In this document: one piece after another, positions 15,966 to 25,404 of the stretch
Position numbering within the stretch: position 1 is the first letter of the stretch
How the letters are laid out: every line of letters begins with the position of its first letter
Assembly (NCBI RefSeq): GCF_007625155.1
Contig: NZ_VMNK01000007.1
Coordinates: 184,076 to 248,075, forward strand
Length of the DNA: 64,000 nt
From: Denitromonas halophila
GTDB taxonomy: Bacteria > Pseudomonadota > Gammaproteobacteria > Burkholderiales > Rhodocyclaceae
Reading direction: 5' to 3'
The notes under the pieces: model-generated
What the model was told of the DNA's origin: nothing
Databases searched by the model: none
The model's input: only the letters and a program-made list of their open reading frames with translations
Made by a program: the position numbers and the translations under genes

Positions 15966-17137
15966 CGGTCTCCTCCTGTGGCCTGCGGGCGTTCATTCAC
16001 CAAACCAAACTTTGGTCGCAGCCAGATACCCAACACCGTACCCGGGATGGCGCAGGCAATCCACAACCAGCCATGCACACTGGTTGAGGCCACGCCCGAC
16101 ACAAACGCCCCAATGTTGCAGCCAAAGGCGATGCGCGCGCCGTAGCCCATCAGTAATCCACCGACGGCGGCGGCCATCACCGCCCGTCCGGAGAACCGGC
16201 GGTTGGCGGCATAACGCCCGGCCAGCGCCGCGGCCAGCATGGCGCCGAGCAGCAAGCCGATGTCCATGACCGAGGTGGTGTCGGTCAGCACGCTGCCCGC
16301 CAACGCGGCCTGCTGAAACCCGCCCTGCCAGAAGGGCGCCGTCGCCGCGTCCCAGCCGACCCAGCTCGCGGCCTTTGCACCCCACAGCGTAAACGCCCAG
16401 GTGATGCTCCACGGATGCCCGGCCAACGCCAGCGTGGCAAGATTGAGCACGGCCAGCGCCACCGCGCCGGCCATCAAGGGCCACGGCCCTTGCCAGACCC
16501 GGTGCCGACGTGCCTGCGGCGCAGACACCCCATCGCGGCGCTTGAGCCACCACCCCGCCACACCCAGCATCGCCAATTGCAAGGCCACCGCCTGCGGCCA
16601 GCCCAGCGTGTGCCCCAGCGACACGCCCGGAATGCCCGGCAGCGTCTGCCACCAGCCCATGTGCAGGCTGGCCCAGAACGAGCCCGCGATAAACGCCAGC
16701 AAGGTCACCCCCATGCGCGGGTTGCCACCGCCGGCGGTGTACAGCGTGCCCGAGCCGCAGCCGCCACCCAGTTGCATCCCGACGCCGAACACGAAGGCGC
16801 CGATCGCCACCTGCCAGCCCACCGGCGCCACCGCCCCGCCGACCGCCTGACCGAACATCGAACCCGTCGCCAGCGCGGGCGCAAACAACACCGTCGCCAA
16901 GGCGACCATCCACAACTGCGCACGCACCCCGGCGGACTCACGCCGCAATATCGCCACCCGATAAGCCGAAGCAAAACCGAAGGTGGCATGAAACAGCGTC
17001 ACGCCGAGCAAAACGCCAATCACCAGCAGCGCGATCATTCGGCCAGCCAGAAACGGCATCAGGCCAAGCACACCGAGCAAGGCCAGCGCCGCCACCAGCC
17101 ACTGCACAGTCAGAGAGCGGTCAGGGCGCAACGGCAT
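15962..17137 (-). CDS. YeeE/YedE-family (TsuA-like) sulfur-compound transporter
   Basis: Inner-membrane protein of 391 residues with about nine to ten helices. It carries the two cysteine motifs that line the thiosulfate path in TsuA: GGGCGSGT with C127 and AFGCNIGAF with C340. By family it imports thiosulfate or a related sulfur species; selenium uptake is an alternative for some members. The start at 17137 lies inside the end of the DUF302 gene (17-base overlap), showing coupling. No TusA-like partner (TsuB) is present. Confidence 0.8.
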   Translation of the reverse strand: MPLRPDRSLTVQWLVAALALLGVLGLMPFLAGRMIALLVIGVLLGVTLFHATFGFASAYRVAILRRESAGVRAQLWMVALATVLFAPALATGSMFGQAVGGAVAPVGWQVAIGAFVFGVGMQLGGGCGSGTLYTAGGGNPRMGVTLLAFIAGSFWASLHMGWWQTLPGIPGVSLGHTLGWPQAVALQLAMLGVAGWWLKRRDGVSAPQARRHRVWQGPWPLMAGAVALAVLNLATLALAGHPWSITWAFTLWGAKAASWVGWDAATAPFWQGGFQQAALAGSVLTDTTSVMDIGLLLGAMLAAALAGRYAANRRFSGRAVMAAAVGGLLMGYGARIAFGCNIGAFVSGVASTSVHGWLWIACAIPGTVLGIWLRPKFGLVNERPQATGGDR

Positions 17138-17615
17138 CGGCCACAATCTGTGCGAATACCGGATCCAGCTCCCGCGCCATGGCATCGAGCGCGTCGCTAC
17201 CGTAGGGCGCGAACACCACGCTCGGCGCCACGTAGTGCACCTGCGTTGTGCCGTCCGGCAGCTCGGTCACATACAGCCGCAGCGGCGCCTCGATGCCCGC
17301 GGCCACGCTGGCGGCGAGCATGCGCACCGCGTAGTCATTGCGAAACACCATCAACACCGCGTTGCCCGGAATGACCACCCGGCGCGATGCAGCGCCCCGG
17401 CTGGCGCTGGCCTGCGCGACCAACCCCATCTTGTGCTGACCGATCGACGCCTCCAGGCGCGACACCAGCGTATCGAAGCCATGCCCGCTGGCTGTCGTCA
17501 TCACCGCCGGCGGCGCAGCCGACGCGCCGGCCGCCAGCACGCTCAGGCAGAAGGCCAGAATCACGCTCGCACGCGATGCTGCCCCCCGAGATCTACAACG
17601 AATCGACTCTGCCAT
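17121..17615 (-). CDS. Secreted DUF302 protein
   Basis: 164-residue protein with a signal peptide (about 1-33, ending ASA) followed by a DUF302 domain: GFDTLVSRLEASIGQHKMGLVAQ, split here as GFDTLVSRLEASIG and HKMGLVAQ, then PGNAVLMVFRN and a C-terminal LRLYVTELPDGTTQVHY. DUF302 proteins often occur beside sulfur oxidation genes and YeeE transporters, which matches its overlap with the TsuA-like gene; biochemical role unknown. The start at 17615 has GGAGG seven bases upstream; the reading frame stays open far upstream but that part is low-complexity and non-conserved. Confidence 0.8.
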   Translation of the reverse strand: MAESIRCRSRGAASRASVILAFCLSVLAAGASAAPPAVMTTASGHGFDTLVSRLEASIGQHKMGLVAQASASRGAASRRVVIPGNAVLMVFRNDYAVRMLAASVAAGIEAPLRLYVTELPDGTTQVHYVAPSVVFAPYGSDALDAMARELDPVFAQIVADAVAP

Positions 17616-17915
17616 GAACCTGCCTCCTCTTCGGTGCGGCTTGCACCTCTGCCGGTAGACCGGCGCCGACGCAGCAGGCTTACACGCACTTGGCCCATCG
17701 TGTTGCGCCTCGACATGACCTGCGCTCACGGCGAGCAACACCTTGCCACGCCGGCGGGCCGGCCGCCCGACGGACGTCGACGCCACAGGCTCTGACATAT
17801 CCCCCTTGACCCACCCCTGATCAGCCAAAGATACTGGTCCGACACAAGGATGTTGCCGACAGGCAACACCCGGGAAGCGGCGCAGACCGCCCCACCGAGG
17901 GAGACAAGCACGCAA
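17616..17915. other. 300-base divergent intergenic region
   Basis: This region separates the minus-strand DUF302-YeeE operon from the plus-strand TRAP permease gene. The minus-strand frame of DUF302 remains open through it but encodes an Arg/Ala/Gly-rich string with no conserved features. I see no clear promoter consensus, RNA gene or strong hairpin. Confidence 0.4.
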
Positions 17916-20525
17916 ATGAACGGTGCAAACGAGCACACCCCCGAGGCGGGCACGACCACGCCACGCCTCCGCGCGGCCAACGTCGCCATGGGGTTGCGCG
18001 TGCCGGCGGGGCGCATGGCGCATGTGCTCGCGTCCACCGGCCTGGCGTGGTCGGTGTTTCAGCTCTGGGTGGCCTCACCGCTGCCCGAATGGCTGGGTGC
18101 AGGAGTATTCAACGAAGCGCGCATCCGCTCGCTGCACTTGGCCTTTGCGGTCTTTCTGGCGCTACTCGCCTACCCGGTGCTCCGGCGCGAGCGCCGTCCG
18201 GACATTCCGCGGGCCGACATCGTGCTTGCCACACTGGCGGCGCTCAGCGCGGGCTATCTGGCGCTGTTTTATGAGTCGGTCAGCGAGCACGTCGGCAATC
18301 CCTCGGCAATCGAAGTGGGGACCGCCGCCATCGGCCTCACGTTGCTGCTAGAGGCGACCCGCCGCGTGCTCGGCCTGCCCATGGTCGGGCTGGCGCTGAC
18401 GCTGCTCATTTACATCTTCTTTGGCGAGCAGATGCCCGATCTGATCGCCCACAAAGGCGCCTCCTTCAGCCACACCATGGGCCATCTGTGGCTGGGCACC
18501 GAGGGTGTGTTCGGCGTCGCGCTCGGAGTGTCGGCCGGCTTCATCTTCTTGTTTGTGCTGTTTGGCGCGCTACTCGAAACGGCGGGCGCCGGCAGCTACT
18601 TCATCCGCAGCGCGGTGGCCATGCTCGGCCATTTGCGCGGCGGACCGGCCAAGGCAGCGGTGGTCGCGTCGGCGGCCACGGGGTTGATCTCCGGCTCGTC
18701 GATCACCAATGTGGTGACCACCGGGCCACTCACGATTCCGCTCATCAAGCGTGTCGGCTATTCGGCCGAGAAGGCCGCAGCCATCGAAGTGGCAGCCTCG
18801 GTCAACGGCCAAGTGATGCCGCCGGTGATGGGCGCGGCGGCCTTCCTGATGGTCGAGTATGTCGGCGTGCCCTATGTGCAGGTGCTCAAGCACGCGCTCA
18901 TTTCGGCCTTGGTGTCCTACCTGGGACTGATGTACATCGTGCATCTCGAGGCGGTAAAAGCCAACATGCGCGGCCTGCCGCGGCGCCACTCGCCACGCTG
19001 GCAACGCACCCTGGCCAACATCTCGCTCGGCGTGATCGGCCTGGCCGGCACGCTGGCCTTCGTCACCGTCGCCGGTGCGGCGGTGCACGCGGTGGTGCCG
19101 CAGATCTCGTTTGCTGTCGTCGCCGCGCTCATGCTGATCGCCTATGTGGTGCTGCTGCGCATCAGCGCACCGCACATCCGCACCGACGACTCGGCCGACG
19201 CGCCGATCACCGCCCTGCCCGCCTTCGGCCCGACGCTGCGCTCGGGGCTGCACTTTCTGCTGCCGGTGGGCGCACTGGTGTGGAACCTCGTCATCGAACA
19301 ACTCTCGCCCACCCGGGCGGCCTTCTGGGCCGTGCTGTTCCTGGCCTTCATCGTGCTCACCCAGCGCCCCCTGCTGACGTGGTTTCGGGGCGATGGCAGC
19401 GTCCGTGCCTCGGCCTGGCGCGGCGCACAGGATCTGGTCGACGGCATGGCTGCCGGGGCGCGCAACATGGTCACCGTGGCCATCGCCACGGCCACCGCCG
19501 GCATCATCGTCGGCACCGTTACGCTCACCGGCATCGGCCTGGTGATGACCGATCTGGTCACCGCGCTATCGGGCGGCAACATCATCCTCATGCTGGTGCT
19601 GGTCGCACTCATCTGCCTGGTGCTCGGCATGGGTTTGCCGACCACCGCCAACTACATCGTGGTGTCGTCCTTGATGGCGCCGGTGATCGTCGCGCTGGGC
19701 GCGCAGAACGGCTTGCTGGTGCCGCTCATCGCCGCCCACCTGTTCGTGTTCTATTTTGGTTTGATGGCCGACATCACCCCGCCGGTGGGGCTGGCCTCTT
19801 ACGCGGCGGCGAGCATCGCCCTCACCGACCCGATCAAGACCGGCATGCAAGCCTTCCGCTACTCCATGCGCATGGTGCTGATCCCCTTCATGTTCGTGCT
19901 CAACCCCAAGCTGCTGCTGATCGGCGTCGACGGCGTGGGGTATACGCTGCTCACCCTCGGCAGTGCTACGCTGGCGGGCTTCGCCTTCATTTCGGTGAAT
20001 CAGGGCTGGCTGCTGATCAAGAGTAGCGGGCGCGAACGGCTGGTGATGCTGCTGGCGGTGTTCATGCTGTTCAACCCGGGCATGTTCATGAACCCGCTCA
20101 TCGCGCCCTACGACCAGCTCATCGGCGCCGAAGCCGAAGCGGCCATCATCAATGCGCCGCCCAACGCGCGGATGCGGGTGTTCCTGAGCGGTACCACCAT
20201 TGAAGGCGACGAGGTTGAGCGCGGCGTGCTGCTACCGCTGGGCCAACCGGCCGCCAGCGCCACCCGCCGTCTCGCCGACAGCGGCGTGGGCACAGTGATC
20301 AGCGACACCGGCTTCACCATCACGCGCGTCGAATTTGGCAGCCAGGCCGCCAAACTCGGCATTCAAAGCGGCTTCCGGATCAATGCGGTCGAAGTGCCGA
20401 GCGACCGCCCGGCACAGGAGTGGATGTTCCTGCCTGCGCTGGCGCTCATCGGCTGGGTGGTGCGCCAGCAACAACGGCGTCGCGCCGCACTGGCCGAACA
20501 CGCGGCCGAGGCGCCCGCCGCCTGA
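17916..20525 (+). CDS. TRAP transporter permease, fused 4TM/12TM subunits
   Basis: Inner-membrane permease of 869 residues combining the small (DctQ-like, about residues 40-190) and large (DctM-like, about 200-670) TRAP subunits in one chain, as in TAXI-type TRAP systems. Large-subunit hallmarks include LISGSSITNVVTTGPLTIP, VMPPVMGAAAFLM, GMGLPTTANYIV and FYFGLMADITPPVGLA. The C-terminal part (about 680-869) matches the DUF3394 extension found on such fusions. The start at 17916 has GAGGGAG upstream. No TAXI substrate-binding protein gene is adjacent or elsewhere in the window, so the ligand cannot be predicted. Confidence 0.9.
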   Translation: MNGANEHTPEAGTTTPRLRAANVAMGLRVPAGRMAHVLASTGLAWSVFQLWVASPLPEWLGAGVFNEARIRSLHLAFAVFLALLAYPVLRRERRPDIPRADIVLATLAALSAGYLALFYESVSEHVGNPSAIEVGTAAIGLTLLLEATRRVLGLPMVGLALTLLIYIFFGEQMPDLIAHKGASFSHTMGHLWLGTEGVFGVALGVSAGFIFLFVLFGALLETAGAGSYFIRSAVAMLGHLRGGPAKAAVVASAATGLISGSSITNVVTTGPLTIPLIKRVGYSAEKAAAIEVAASVNGQVMPPVMGAAAFLMVEYVGVPYVQVLKHALISALVSYLGLMYIVHLEAVKANMRGLPRRHSPRWQRTLANISLGVIGLAGTLAFVTVAGAAVHAVVPQISFAVVAALMLIAYVVLLRISAPHIRTDDSADAPITALPAFGPTLRSGLHFLLPVGALVWNLVIEQLSPTRAAFWAVLFLAFIVLTQRPLLTWFRGDGSVRASAWRGAQDLVDGMAAGARNMVTVAIATATAGIIVGTVTLTGIGLVMTDLVTALSGGNIILMLVLVALICLVLGMGLPTTANYIVVSSLMAPVIVALGAQNGLLVPLIAAHLFVFYFGLMADITPPVGLASYAAASIALTDPIKTGMQAFRYSMRMVLIPFMFVLNPKLLLIGVDGVGYTLLTLGSATLAGFAFISVNQGWLLIKSSGRERLVMLLAVFMLFNPGMFMNPLIAPYDQLIGAEAEAAIINAPPNARMRVFLSGTTIEGDEVERGVLLPLGQPAASATRRLADSGVGTVISDTGFTITRVEFGSQAAKLGIQSGFRINAVEVPSDRPAQEWMFLPALALIGWVVRQQQRRRAALAEHAAEAPAA

Positions 20526-20527
20526 GC

Positions 20528-20983
20528 TCAGCTACGCGGCGCATAACGCGCCAGAAAGCGATCCAGATGGCTGGCAAAAGCCTTGCGATCGCCCTGACTG
20601 AAAGCCGGCGGCCCGCCGGTATCGACACCGCTGGAGCGTAGCGTATCCATGAAGTCGCGCATGTTCAGCAGCGAGCGGATATTCTCGGCCGAGTAAAACT
20701 CGCCGCGCGGGTTCAGCGCATGGCCGCCCTTCTCGATCACGTCCGCCGCCAGCGGAATATCGGCGGTAATCACCAGATCGCCCGGCTCAAGACGCTTCAC
20801 GATCTCGTTGTCGGCCACATCAAAGCCCGACGACACCTGCACCATCTTGATAAAGCGCGAGGGCGGCACCCGCACCATCTGGTTGGCCACCAGCGTGGTC
20901 ATCACCTTGGCGCGGTCCGCGGCGCGAAACAGGATCTCCTTAATCACCACCGGACAGGCATCGGCATCGACCCATATCTGCAT
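20528..20983 (-). CDS. yaiI: YaiI/YqxD family protein (DUF188)
   Basis: 151-residue protein of the UPF0178/DUF188 family, a PIN-like fold of unknown function. The N-terminal [17 protein letters not shown] with its acidic cluster is the family signature, followed by [33 protein letters not shown] and [13 protein letters not shown]. The acidic residues suggest a metal-dependent nuclease-like site, but no activity is established. ATG 20983 follows GAGG by seven bases. It lies 9 bases after the S4 gene and converges on the TRAP gene. Confidence 0.85.
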   Translation of the reverse strand: MQIWVDADACPVVIKEILFRAADRAKVMTTLVANQMVRVPPSRFIKMVQVSSGFDVADNEIVKRLEPGDLVITADIPLAADVIEKGGHALNPRGEFYSAENIRSLLNMRDFMDTLRSSGVDTGGPPAFSQGDRKAFASHLDRFLARYAPRS

Positions 20984-20992
20984 CGCCACGCC

Positions 20993-21208
20993 TCAAGCCC
21001 GCACAATGCGAATCGTCTCGCCGGCAAAGCCCAGCACATCGCCGGCCACGATCTGTCGGCGCTTGCGGGTTTCGACCTCGCCATTGACCCGCACCCGCCC
21101 CTCGGCCACGGCCGTCTTCGCCTCGCCGCCGCTGCCCACCAGGCCTTCAAATTTCAGGATTTTGTAGAGCTCAACCGGCTCCACCGTAATCACCACATCG
21201 CGCATCAT
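20993..21208 (-). CDS. S4-domain RNA-binding protein (YbcJ-like)
   Basis: 71-residue protein made of a single S4 RNA-binding fold: LYKILKFEGLVGSGGEAKTA, split as KILKFEGLVGSGGEAK, then EGRVRVNGEVETRKRRQIVAGD, with the GRVRVNGEVETRKR loop typical of S4. E. coli YbcJ is the closest known relative by length and layout; it probably binds structured RNA during ribosome or tRNA metabolism. It is followed at once by yaiI on the same strand. Confidence 0.8.
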   Translation of the reverse strand: MMRDVVITVEPVELYKILKFEGLVGSGGEAKTAVAEGRVRVNGEVETRKRRQIVAGDVLGFAGETIRIVRA

Positions 21209-21241
21209 CGCCGCCCTATCAAACGCCGCCCACCGGGCCGA

Positions 21242-21643
21242 TCAAAACTTTCCACACGCCGTCTCGAGACGGCGCGACAAACTCATCCGCTGCGCGTGCT
21301 GCTGCTTGAGTTGCGCATACCGCGCCTTGTCATCCGCCTGAAGCGCCTCGACCTTCGCTCGGTACTCTTGATACGCCAGCACGCTTTCATAATAGAACGT
21401 GCGATCGGACACCTGACCCAACTCGCGCTCGACACACGCGCAATCCGCCGCCGGATTCTTTGCTTTCGCCTCGGCGCACGCCGCCATGACGCGCTGACGT
21501 CCCGCGACAACCTGCCCTGCCGCTGTCGAGGCCGCAAACCCTTTCTCGTTCTTCGCGTCGGCGAAAAACGCATCCATATCTGCTGCCTGCACCGGCGCAC
21601 AAAGGAACGTCAGCCACATCATCAGGATCAGGGGAATTTTCAT
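21242..21643 (-). CDS. Small secreted protein, function unknown
   Basis: 133-residue protein with a signal peptide (about 1-20, ending VQA). The mature part is charged and helical and contains three cysteines (CAEAK, DCACVE, and near the end ACGKF), which could form disulfides in the periplasm. I do not recognise a family. It is 33 bases upstream of the S4 gene on the same strand and could be co-transcribed with it. Confidence 0.6.
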   Translation of the reverse strand: MKIPLILMMWLTFLCAPVQAADMDAFFADAKNEKGFAASTAAGQVVAGRQRVMAACAEAKAKNPAADCACVERELGQVSDRTFYYESVLAYQEYRAKVEALQADDKARYAQLKQQHAQRMSLSRRLETACGKF

Positions 21644-21766
21644 CGCTGCAGCGCCTTACCCGCAAAAGCTGGCTATGTTCGACGCTCGCGCCGACGGAGT
21701 AAAGCACTATCGATACGCCTTGAACCACATGGACGGCTGAGGCGTGGAGACGGTTGGGTGTCGCGC

Positions 21767-22237
21767 TTACAGTCCCGGCAGCGACCGGCCCCTGAGCATG
21801 CGCACATCCGCCACCATCGTGCGGCGCGCGAAGGGGCGCGTGGAATCAACGCCTTCTTCAAGACGAACAATCTCATATTCGCTGAAGCCTTCTTCCTGCG
21901 TAATGCGCTCCGCGTTGCGTCGGAGCACCTGCCGGGCTTCGCCTTCGCCACCGGTGTGCAGGAGCTTGTGCTGTAGGCGGAAGCGCACATTACGCTCGTC
22001 GATGCGGGTGGCCTGGATCTGCCAGTTGGGCGCGAGCGGGTCGAGCAGCGCCCAGGCGGCGACCATGGTGGCGAGCTGCGGGTTGGTGGTGTAGCCGCTC
22101 TCGATCACGGTGATGGCGGCAGCCGGCGCGAGCAGCCATTGGGTGCTGGGGCCTTCGCCGAGGCTGGGGTTGGGGATGCTACTGCAACCCGCAACGACAA
22201 ACACGGTGATGGCGAGGAGTGGGCGGGCGGCACGCAT
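21767..22237 (-). CDS. Outer-membrane-type lipoprotein, linked to flgL
   Basis: 156-residue protein with a lipoprotein signal: the lipobox VVAGC places the lipidated residue at Cys18, followed by Ser-Ser, which favours outer-membrane sorting. The rest (ESGYTTNPQLATMVAAWALL and an R-rich C-terminal half) is not a family I can name. It starts one base after the flgL stop codon, so it is almost certainly the third gene of a flgK-flgL operon and may be a flagellum-associated lipoprotein, though nothing in the sequence proves this. Confidence 0.65.
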   Translation of the reverse strand: MRAARPLLAITVFVVAGCSSIPNPSLGEGPSTQWLLAPAAAITVIESGYTTNPQLATMVAAWALLDPLAPNWQIQATRIDERNVRFRLQHKLLHTGGEGEARQVLRRNAERITQEEGFSEYEIVRLEEGVDSTRPFARRTMVADVRMLRGRSLPGL

Positions 22238-22238
22238 G

Positions 22239-23402
22239 TTAGCTGAGGTAATTGAAGAGGCTGAGCTGGTTGATGCGCAGGAAAGACTGCTGTGAGGCTT
22301 GCAGGTAGGTCTGCTGCAGGGTGAGATTGCTCACCGCCTCGGCGTAGTCGACATCCTGCAGGCGCGAGAGCGTCTGGGCGTATTGAATGTCGAGGTCAGT
22401 CCCGACAGATTCGAGCGTGGTGAGCTCAACCATGCGCGAGCCGACCGAGGCGCGCACGGTGAGCACCTGGTCGAGGCTGCGGTCCATGCCCTCAATCGTC
22501 TGCGCGACCGCACCCTGAATGCCGACGGTGCCCGACGGGTTTTCGAGCGCACGAACCATGTTGGTATACATATTGAAGACGTTGGCGCGCGGGCCGACTT
22601 CAAAGCTGTCACCCACATTGGGCGTACCGCCCATTTCCAGCTGTACCGCGCCAAAGCTAAGCGTGGGGCCGCTCTGGCTGACCACGGCGGCGCCGGTATC
22701 GGCGTCGGTGACGTTGTAGTTGGTGCCATCCCACTGGATGTCGTAACGGGTGCCGGTATAGGCGCCGGTAAGCTGGGTCTGGGCGATATGGCCGGTGCCG
22801 CCGTTGGGCGCGACCGGCACGGCAAAGAACTTGCCGGCGTCTTGCTTGACGGAATTGAACACATCGCTGCCGGCATTGTTGACCGCCATGAGGCGCGAGG
22901 GCGACACCTGCAAGGTACGCTGCCCCTGATCGCCCTGGTAGGTGACACCGTCGATCGTGCCGGTATAAGGTTTGACATCGGCCTGGTAACCGGAAAACAG
23001 ATATTCACCCTGCCCGTTCTGGCTGTTGGCCAGGGCCAGCATGGAGTCGAATGCGGCGCGCACATCGGTAGCGAGTGCCTTGAGCTCACTCGGCGCGTAG
23101 GTGCCGTTGCCGGCTTCGACCGCGCGAGTGCGGGTGTGAATGACCAACTCTTCGACCGCCGACAACTTGTTTTCGAGCAGCCCGAGCGAATCCTTGGCGT
23201 AGCCCTGGTTGATCAGTTGCTGGGAATTGATGCCCTTTGCCTGAGCGATCTCCAGCGCACGCGCCGAGGCAATCGGGTCGTCCGAGGGGGCGATGATGCG
23301 CCGACCGGTCGCCACTTGCTGCTGGGTCTGCAGCATTTGCGCGGTCTGCTGCTGGATGGTGTTGACGCCGGTCTGGTAAAGCATGCTGGTACTGATTCGC
23401 AT
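22239..23402 (-). CDS. flgL: Flagellar hook-filament junction protein FlgL
   Basis: 387-residue junction protein (HAP3) joining hook and filament, exported by the flagellar type III system. The N-terminus MRISTSMLYQTGVNTIQQQ and the ATGRRIIAPSDDPIASARAL segment are flagellin/FlgL signatures; the C-terminus VSNLTLQQTYLQASQQSFL forms the matching coiled coil. The central part (about 130-290) is the variable surface domain. It follows flgK by 25 bases and is followed immediately by a lipoprotein gene. Confidence 0.95.
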   Translation of the reverse strand: MRISTSMLYQTGVNTIQQQTAQMLQTQQQVATGRRIIAPSDDPIASARALEIAQAKGINSQQLINQGYAKDSLGLLENKLSAVEELVIHTRTRAVEAGNGTYAPSELKALATDVRAAFDSMLALANSQNGQGEYLFSGYQADVKPYTGTIDGVTYQGDQGQRTLQVSPSRLMAVNNAGSDVFNSVKQDAGKFFAVPVAPNGGTGHIAQTQLTGAYTGTRYDIQWDGTNYNVTDADTGAAVVSQSGPTLSFGAVQLEMGGTPNVGDSFEVGPRANVFNMYTNMVRALENPSGTVGIQGAVAQTIEGMDRSLDQVLTVRASVGSRMVELTTLESVGTDLDIQYAQTLSRLQDVDYAEAVSNLTLQQTYLQASQQSFLRINQLSLFNYLS

Positions 23403-23427
23403 GATCGGGCTCCTTCTTTTCGCTGCC

Positions 23428-25365
23428 TTAGCGCGCGATGGAGAGAATTTCGTCGAACAGACTGGAGGCGATCGACATCACCCGCGCCGAGGCCTGATAG
23501 GCCTGCTGGTAACGGATGAGGTTCGCGGCCTCTTCGTCGAGATTCACGCCGGACAGGGCTTCGCGGCTGGCCGTGGCCTGACCGACCAGCGTGTCTTGCG
23601 CGGCACGACTGACCTTGACCTCGCTGGTCTTGTTACCCACATTGCTGACCAGATTCGAATATGTGGATTGATAACTCGACGTGGCCGTGCCGCCTGCGGC
23701 CAACAAGGTCTTGGCCGATTGCAGCGCACTCAGCGCCACCGCGTTGGTATTGTCGGCCACACCGCCGGTATTGCTTTCGAGCGTGATGCGATCCCCCGTG
23801 ACCGGAACCCCGGCGAGCTTGATATCGATACCGCCGAGCGCACCAGGCAGGGTTCGTGTCACGCCGGACGAGTCGGTGGCGGGATCATAGGCAATGCTGC
23901 CGATCAGCGTATTGCCGGCATCGCGCACATCGTATTGGTTGGTCAGGCCATTGAACTGCAGAGTGTGTGTGCCGATATGCGGTGAGCCAGTCGCAAAGCC
24001 GGCGGTGCTGGTCACGGTCACACCACTCACGGCGCCTGTGCCAGTGTTGTTGCCCGCGACCTGCGCGCGCACCGGGCCGGCCGCAGCCACCAGGCGCGTA
24101 TCACCCAGACCAACACGAATGTTGGCCCCCGCCTCACGGGTGGGCTCAATGACAAACTGCTCGCCGCTGACGGTCGTGGCCGGCGGGGTGATCGTCAGGC
24201 CCACACTGGCGGCGGAAGCGACACTGGCACCGGTGCGCTCGTTGACCAGCGTATAGGCGCCCGTCGTGTTGGTGTAGGTGAGGCGGTAGTTGTCGCCGGT
24301 GAGGTTCGCCACATTGCCAAAAGCGACCGTCGGAGCGGTTGTTGCACTGTTGATCGGGCGGATGCTCGGGCTCAGCGGCTTGAAGAAATCGAGCCCGAGC
24401 GCGCCATCCAGATCCTGCCCAAGCCGATGCTGGGCATTGAATGTCTCGCTCAAGCCAACGGCAATCAGACCGAGCTGACTCTTGGCGTTCTCAAGCGAAT
24501 CACGACGAAACTCCAGCAGGCCACCGAGCGAGCCGCCGGTGAGCAGTGTCTCGGGCATCTGCACCGACCCGCCGCCGATCAACTGCAAACCGACAGCGAG
24601 CTTTTCGGGATTGTCGACACTGGGAGTGGTGCTGAGCGTCGTGACCTGTCCGCCTATCACCAAGGGCTGCCCACTACCGATGAACACGCTGAGCGAACCA
24701 TTGCTTTCGGTCACCGTGCTGACCTGAATGAGCTTGTTGAGATCACTCAACACCGTGGCGCGCAGGTCGTGCAGGTCATTGGCCGGCGTGCCGGAGCCCG
24801 CCGATTCGGCGACCAGAATGCGCTGATTGATCTCCGACAACTGCTTGGCGTGCGCGTTGATCTGGGTGACAGTGCTGGCAATTTCGCCTTCGACACTTTC
24901 ACTGATGTCGCGCAAGCGGCCATCGAGATACTGGAAGCGCGACGCCAGCGATTCGCCGGAGGCAATCATCGCCTGCCGCGCCGGCACGCTGGACGGGTTG
25001 GCCGCCACTTCCTGCACGCCCTTGAAGAAGCTCTGAATCGCGGGCGACAAGCCCGCCGTCGGGTCAGCGAGCAGATTGTCGATCTGGGTAATCTGGCTTT
25101 CGTACGCGGCCAGCGAAGCACGGCGAGTATCGGCAGTAAGCACCTGGTTTTCCAGAAACTGACTATAGACCCGCTTGATCGAATCGACCTGAGTTCCCTG
25201 ACCAATAAAACCGCCGCCGGTAAACAACGGCGTAAGCGTGCTCTGACCGACCGTCTGCCGGCTGAAGCCGGGCGTCGATGCGTTGGAGATGTTATGGCTG
25301 GTCGTGTTCAACCACGCCTGGGCGGCGTTCAGACCTGTGATGCCAATATTGAGCATGCCTGCCAT
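23428..25365 (-). CDS. flgK: Flagellar hook-filament junction protein FlgK
   Basis: 645-residue junction protein (HAP1) between hook and FlgL. The N-terminal GITGLNAAQAWLNTTSHNIS and STPGFSRQTV are the FlgK/rod-hook signatures and the C-terminal YQQAYQASARVMSIASSLFD closes the axial coiled coil. The middle (about 330-560) is long and Thr/Ala/Gly-rich, as expected of a surface-exposed variable domain. GAGGAA five bases before the ATG at 25365 fixes the start. A near-consensus sigma-54 promoter lies about 40-56 bases upstream, so flgKL and the lipoprotein gene form their own transcription unit. Confidence 0.95.
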   Translation of the reverse strand: MAGMLNIGITGLNAAQAWLNTTSHNISNASTPGFSRQTVGQSTLTPLFTGGGFIGQGTQVDSIKRVYSQFLENQVLTADTRRASLAAYESQITQIDNLLADPTAGLSPAIQSFFKGVQEVAANPSSVPARQAMIASGESLASRFQYLDGRLRDISESVEGEIASTVTQINAHAKQLSEINQRILVAESAGSGTPANDLHDLRATVLSDLNKLIQVSTVTESNGSLSVFIGSGQPLVIGGQVTTLSTTPSVDNPEKLAVGLQLIGGGSVQMPETLLTGGSLGGLLEFRRDSLENAKSQLGLIAVGLSETFNAQHRLGQDLDGALGLDFFKPLSPSIRPINSATTAPTVAFGNVANLTGDNYRLTYTNTTGAYTLVNERTGASVASAASVGLTITPPATTVSGEQFVIEPTREAGANIRVGLGDTRLVAAAGPVRAQVAGNNTGTGAVSGVTVTSTAGFATGSPHIGTHTLQFNGLTNQYDVRDAGNTLIGSIAYDPATDSSGVTRTLPGALGGIDIKLAGVPVTGDRITLESNTGGVADNTNAVALSALQSAKTLLAAGGTATSSYQSTYSNLVSNVGNKTSEVKVSRAAQDTLVGQATASREALSGVNLDEEAANLIRYQQAYQASARVMSIASSLFDEILSIAR

Positions 25366-25404
25366 GGGAGTTCCTCGTCGCTAAGACTTCTACGACCAGA
25401 ACAA

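Noticed and set aside
17616..18023. N-terminal extension of the DUF302 protein (open frame to 18023)
   Set aside because: The extension is low-complexity, overlaps the divergent TRAP gene, and the internal ATG at 17615 has GGAGG and a proper signal peptide.
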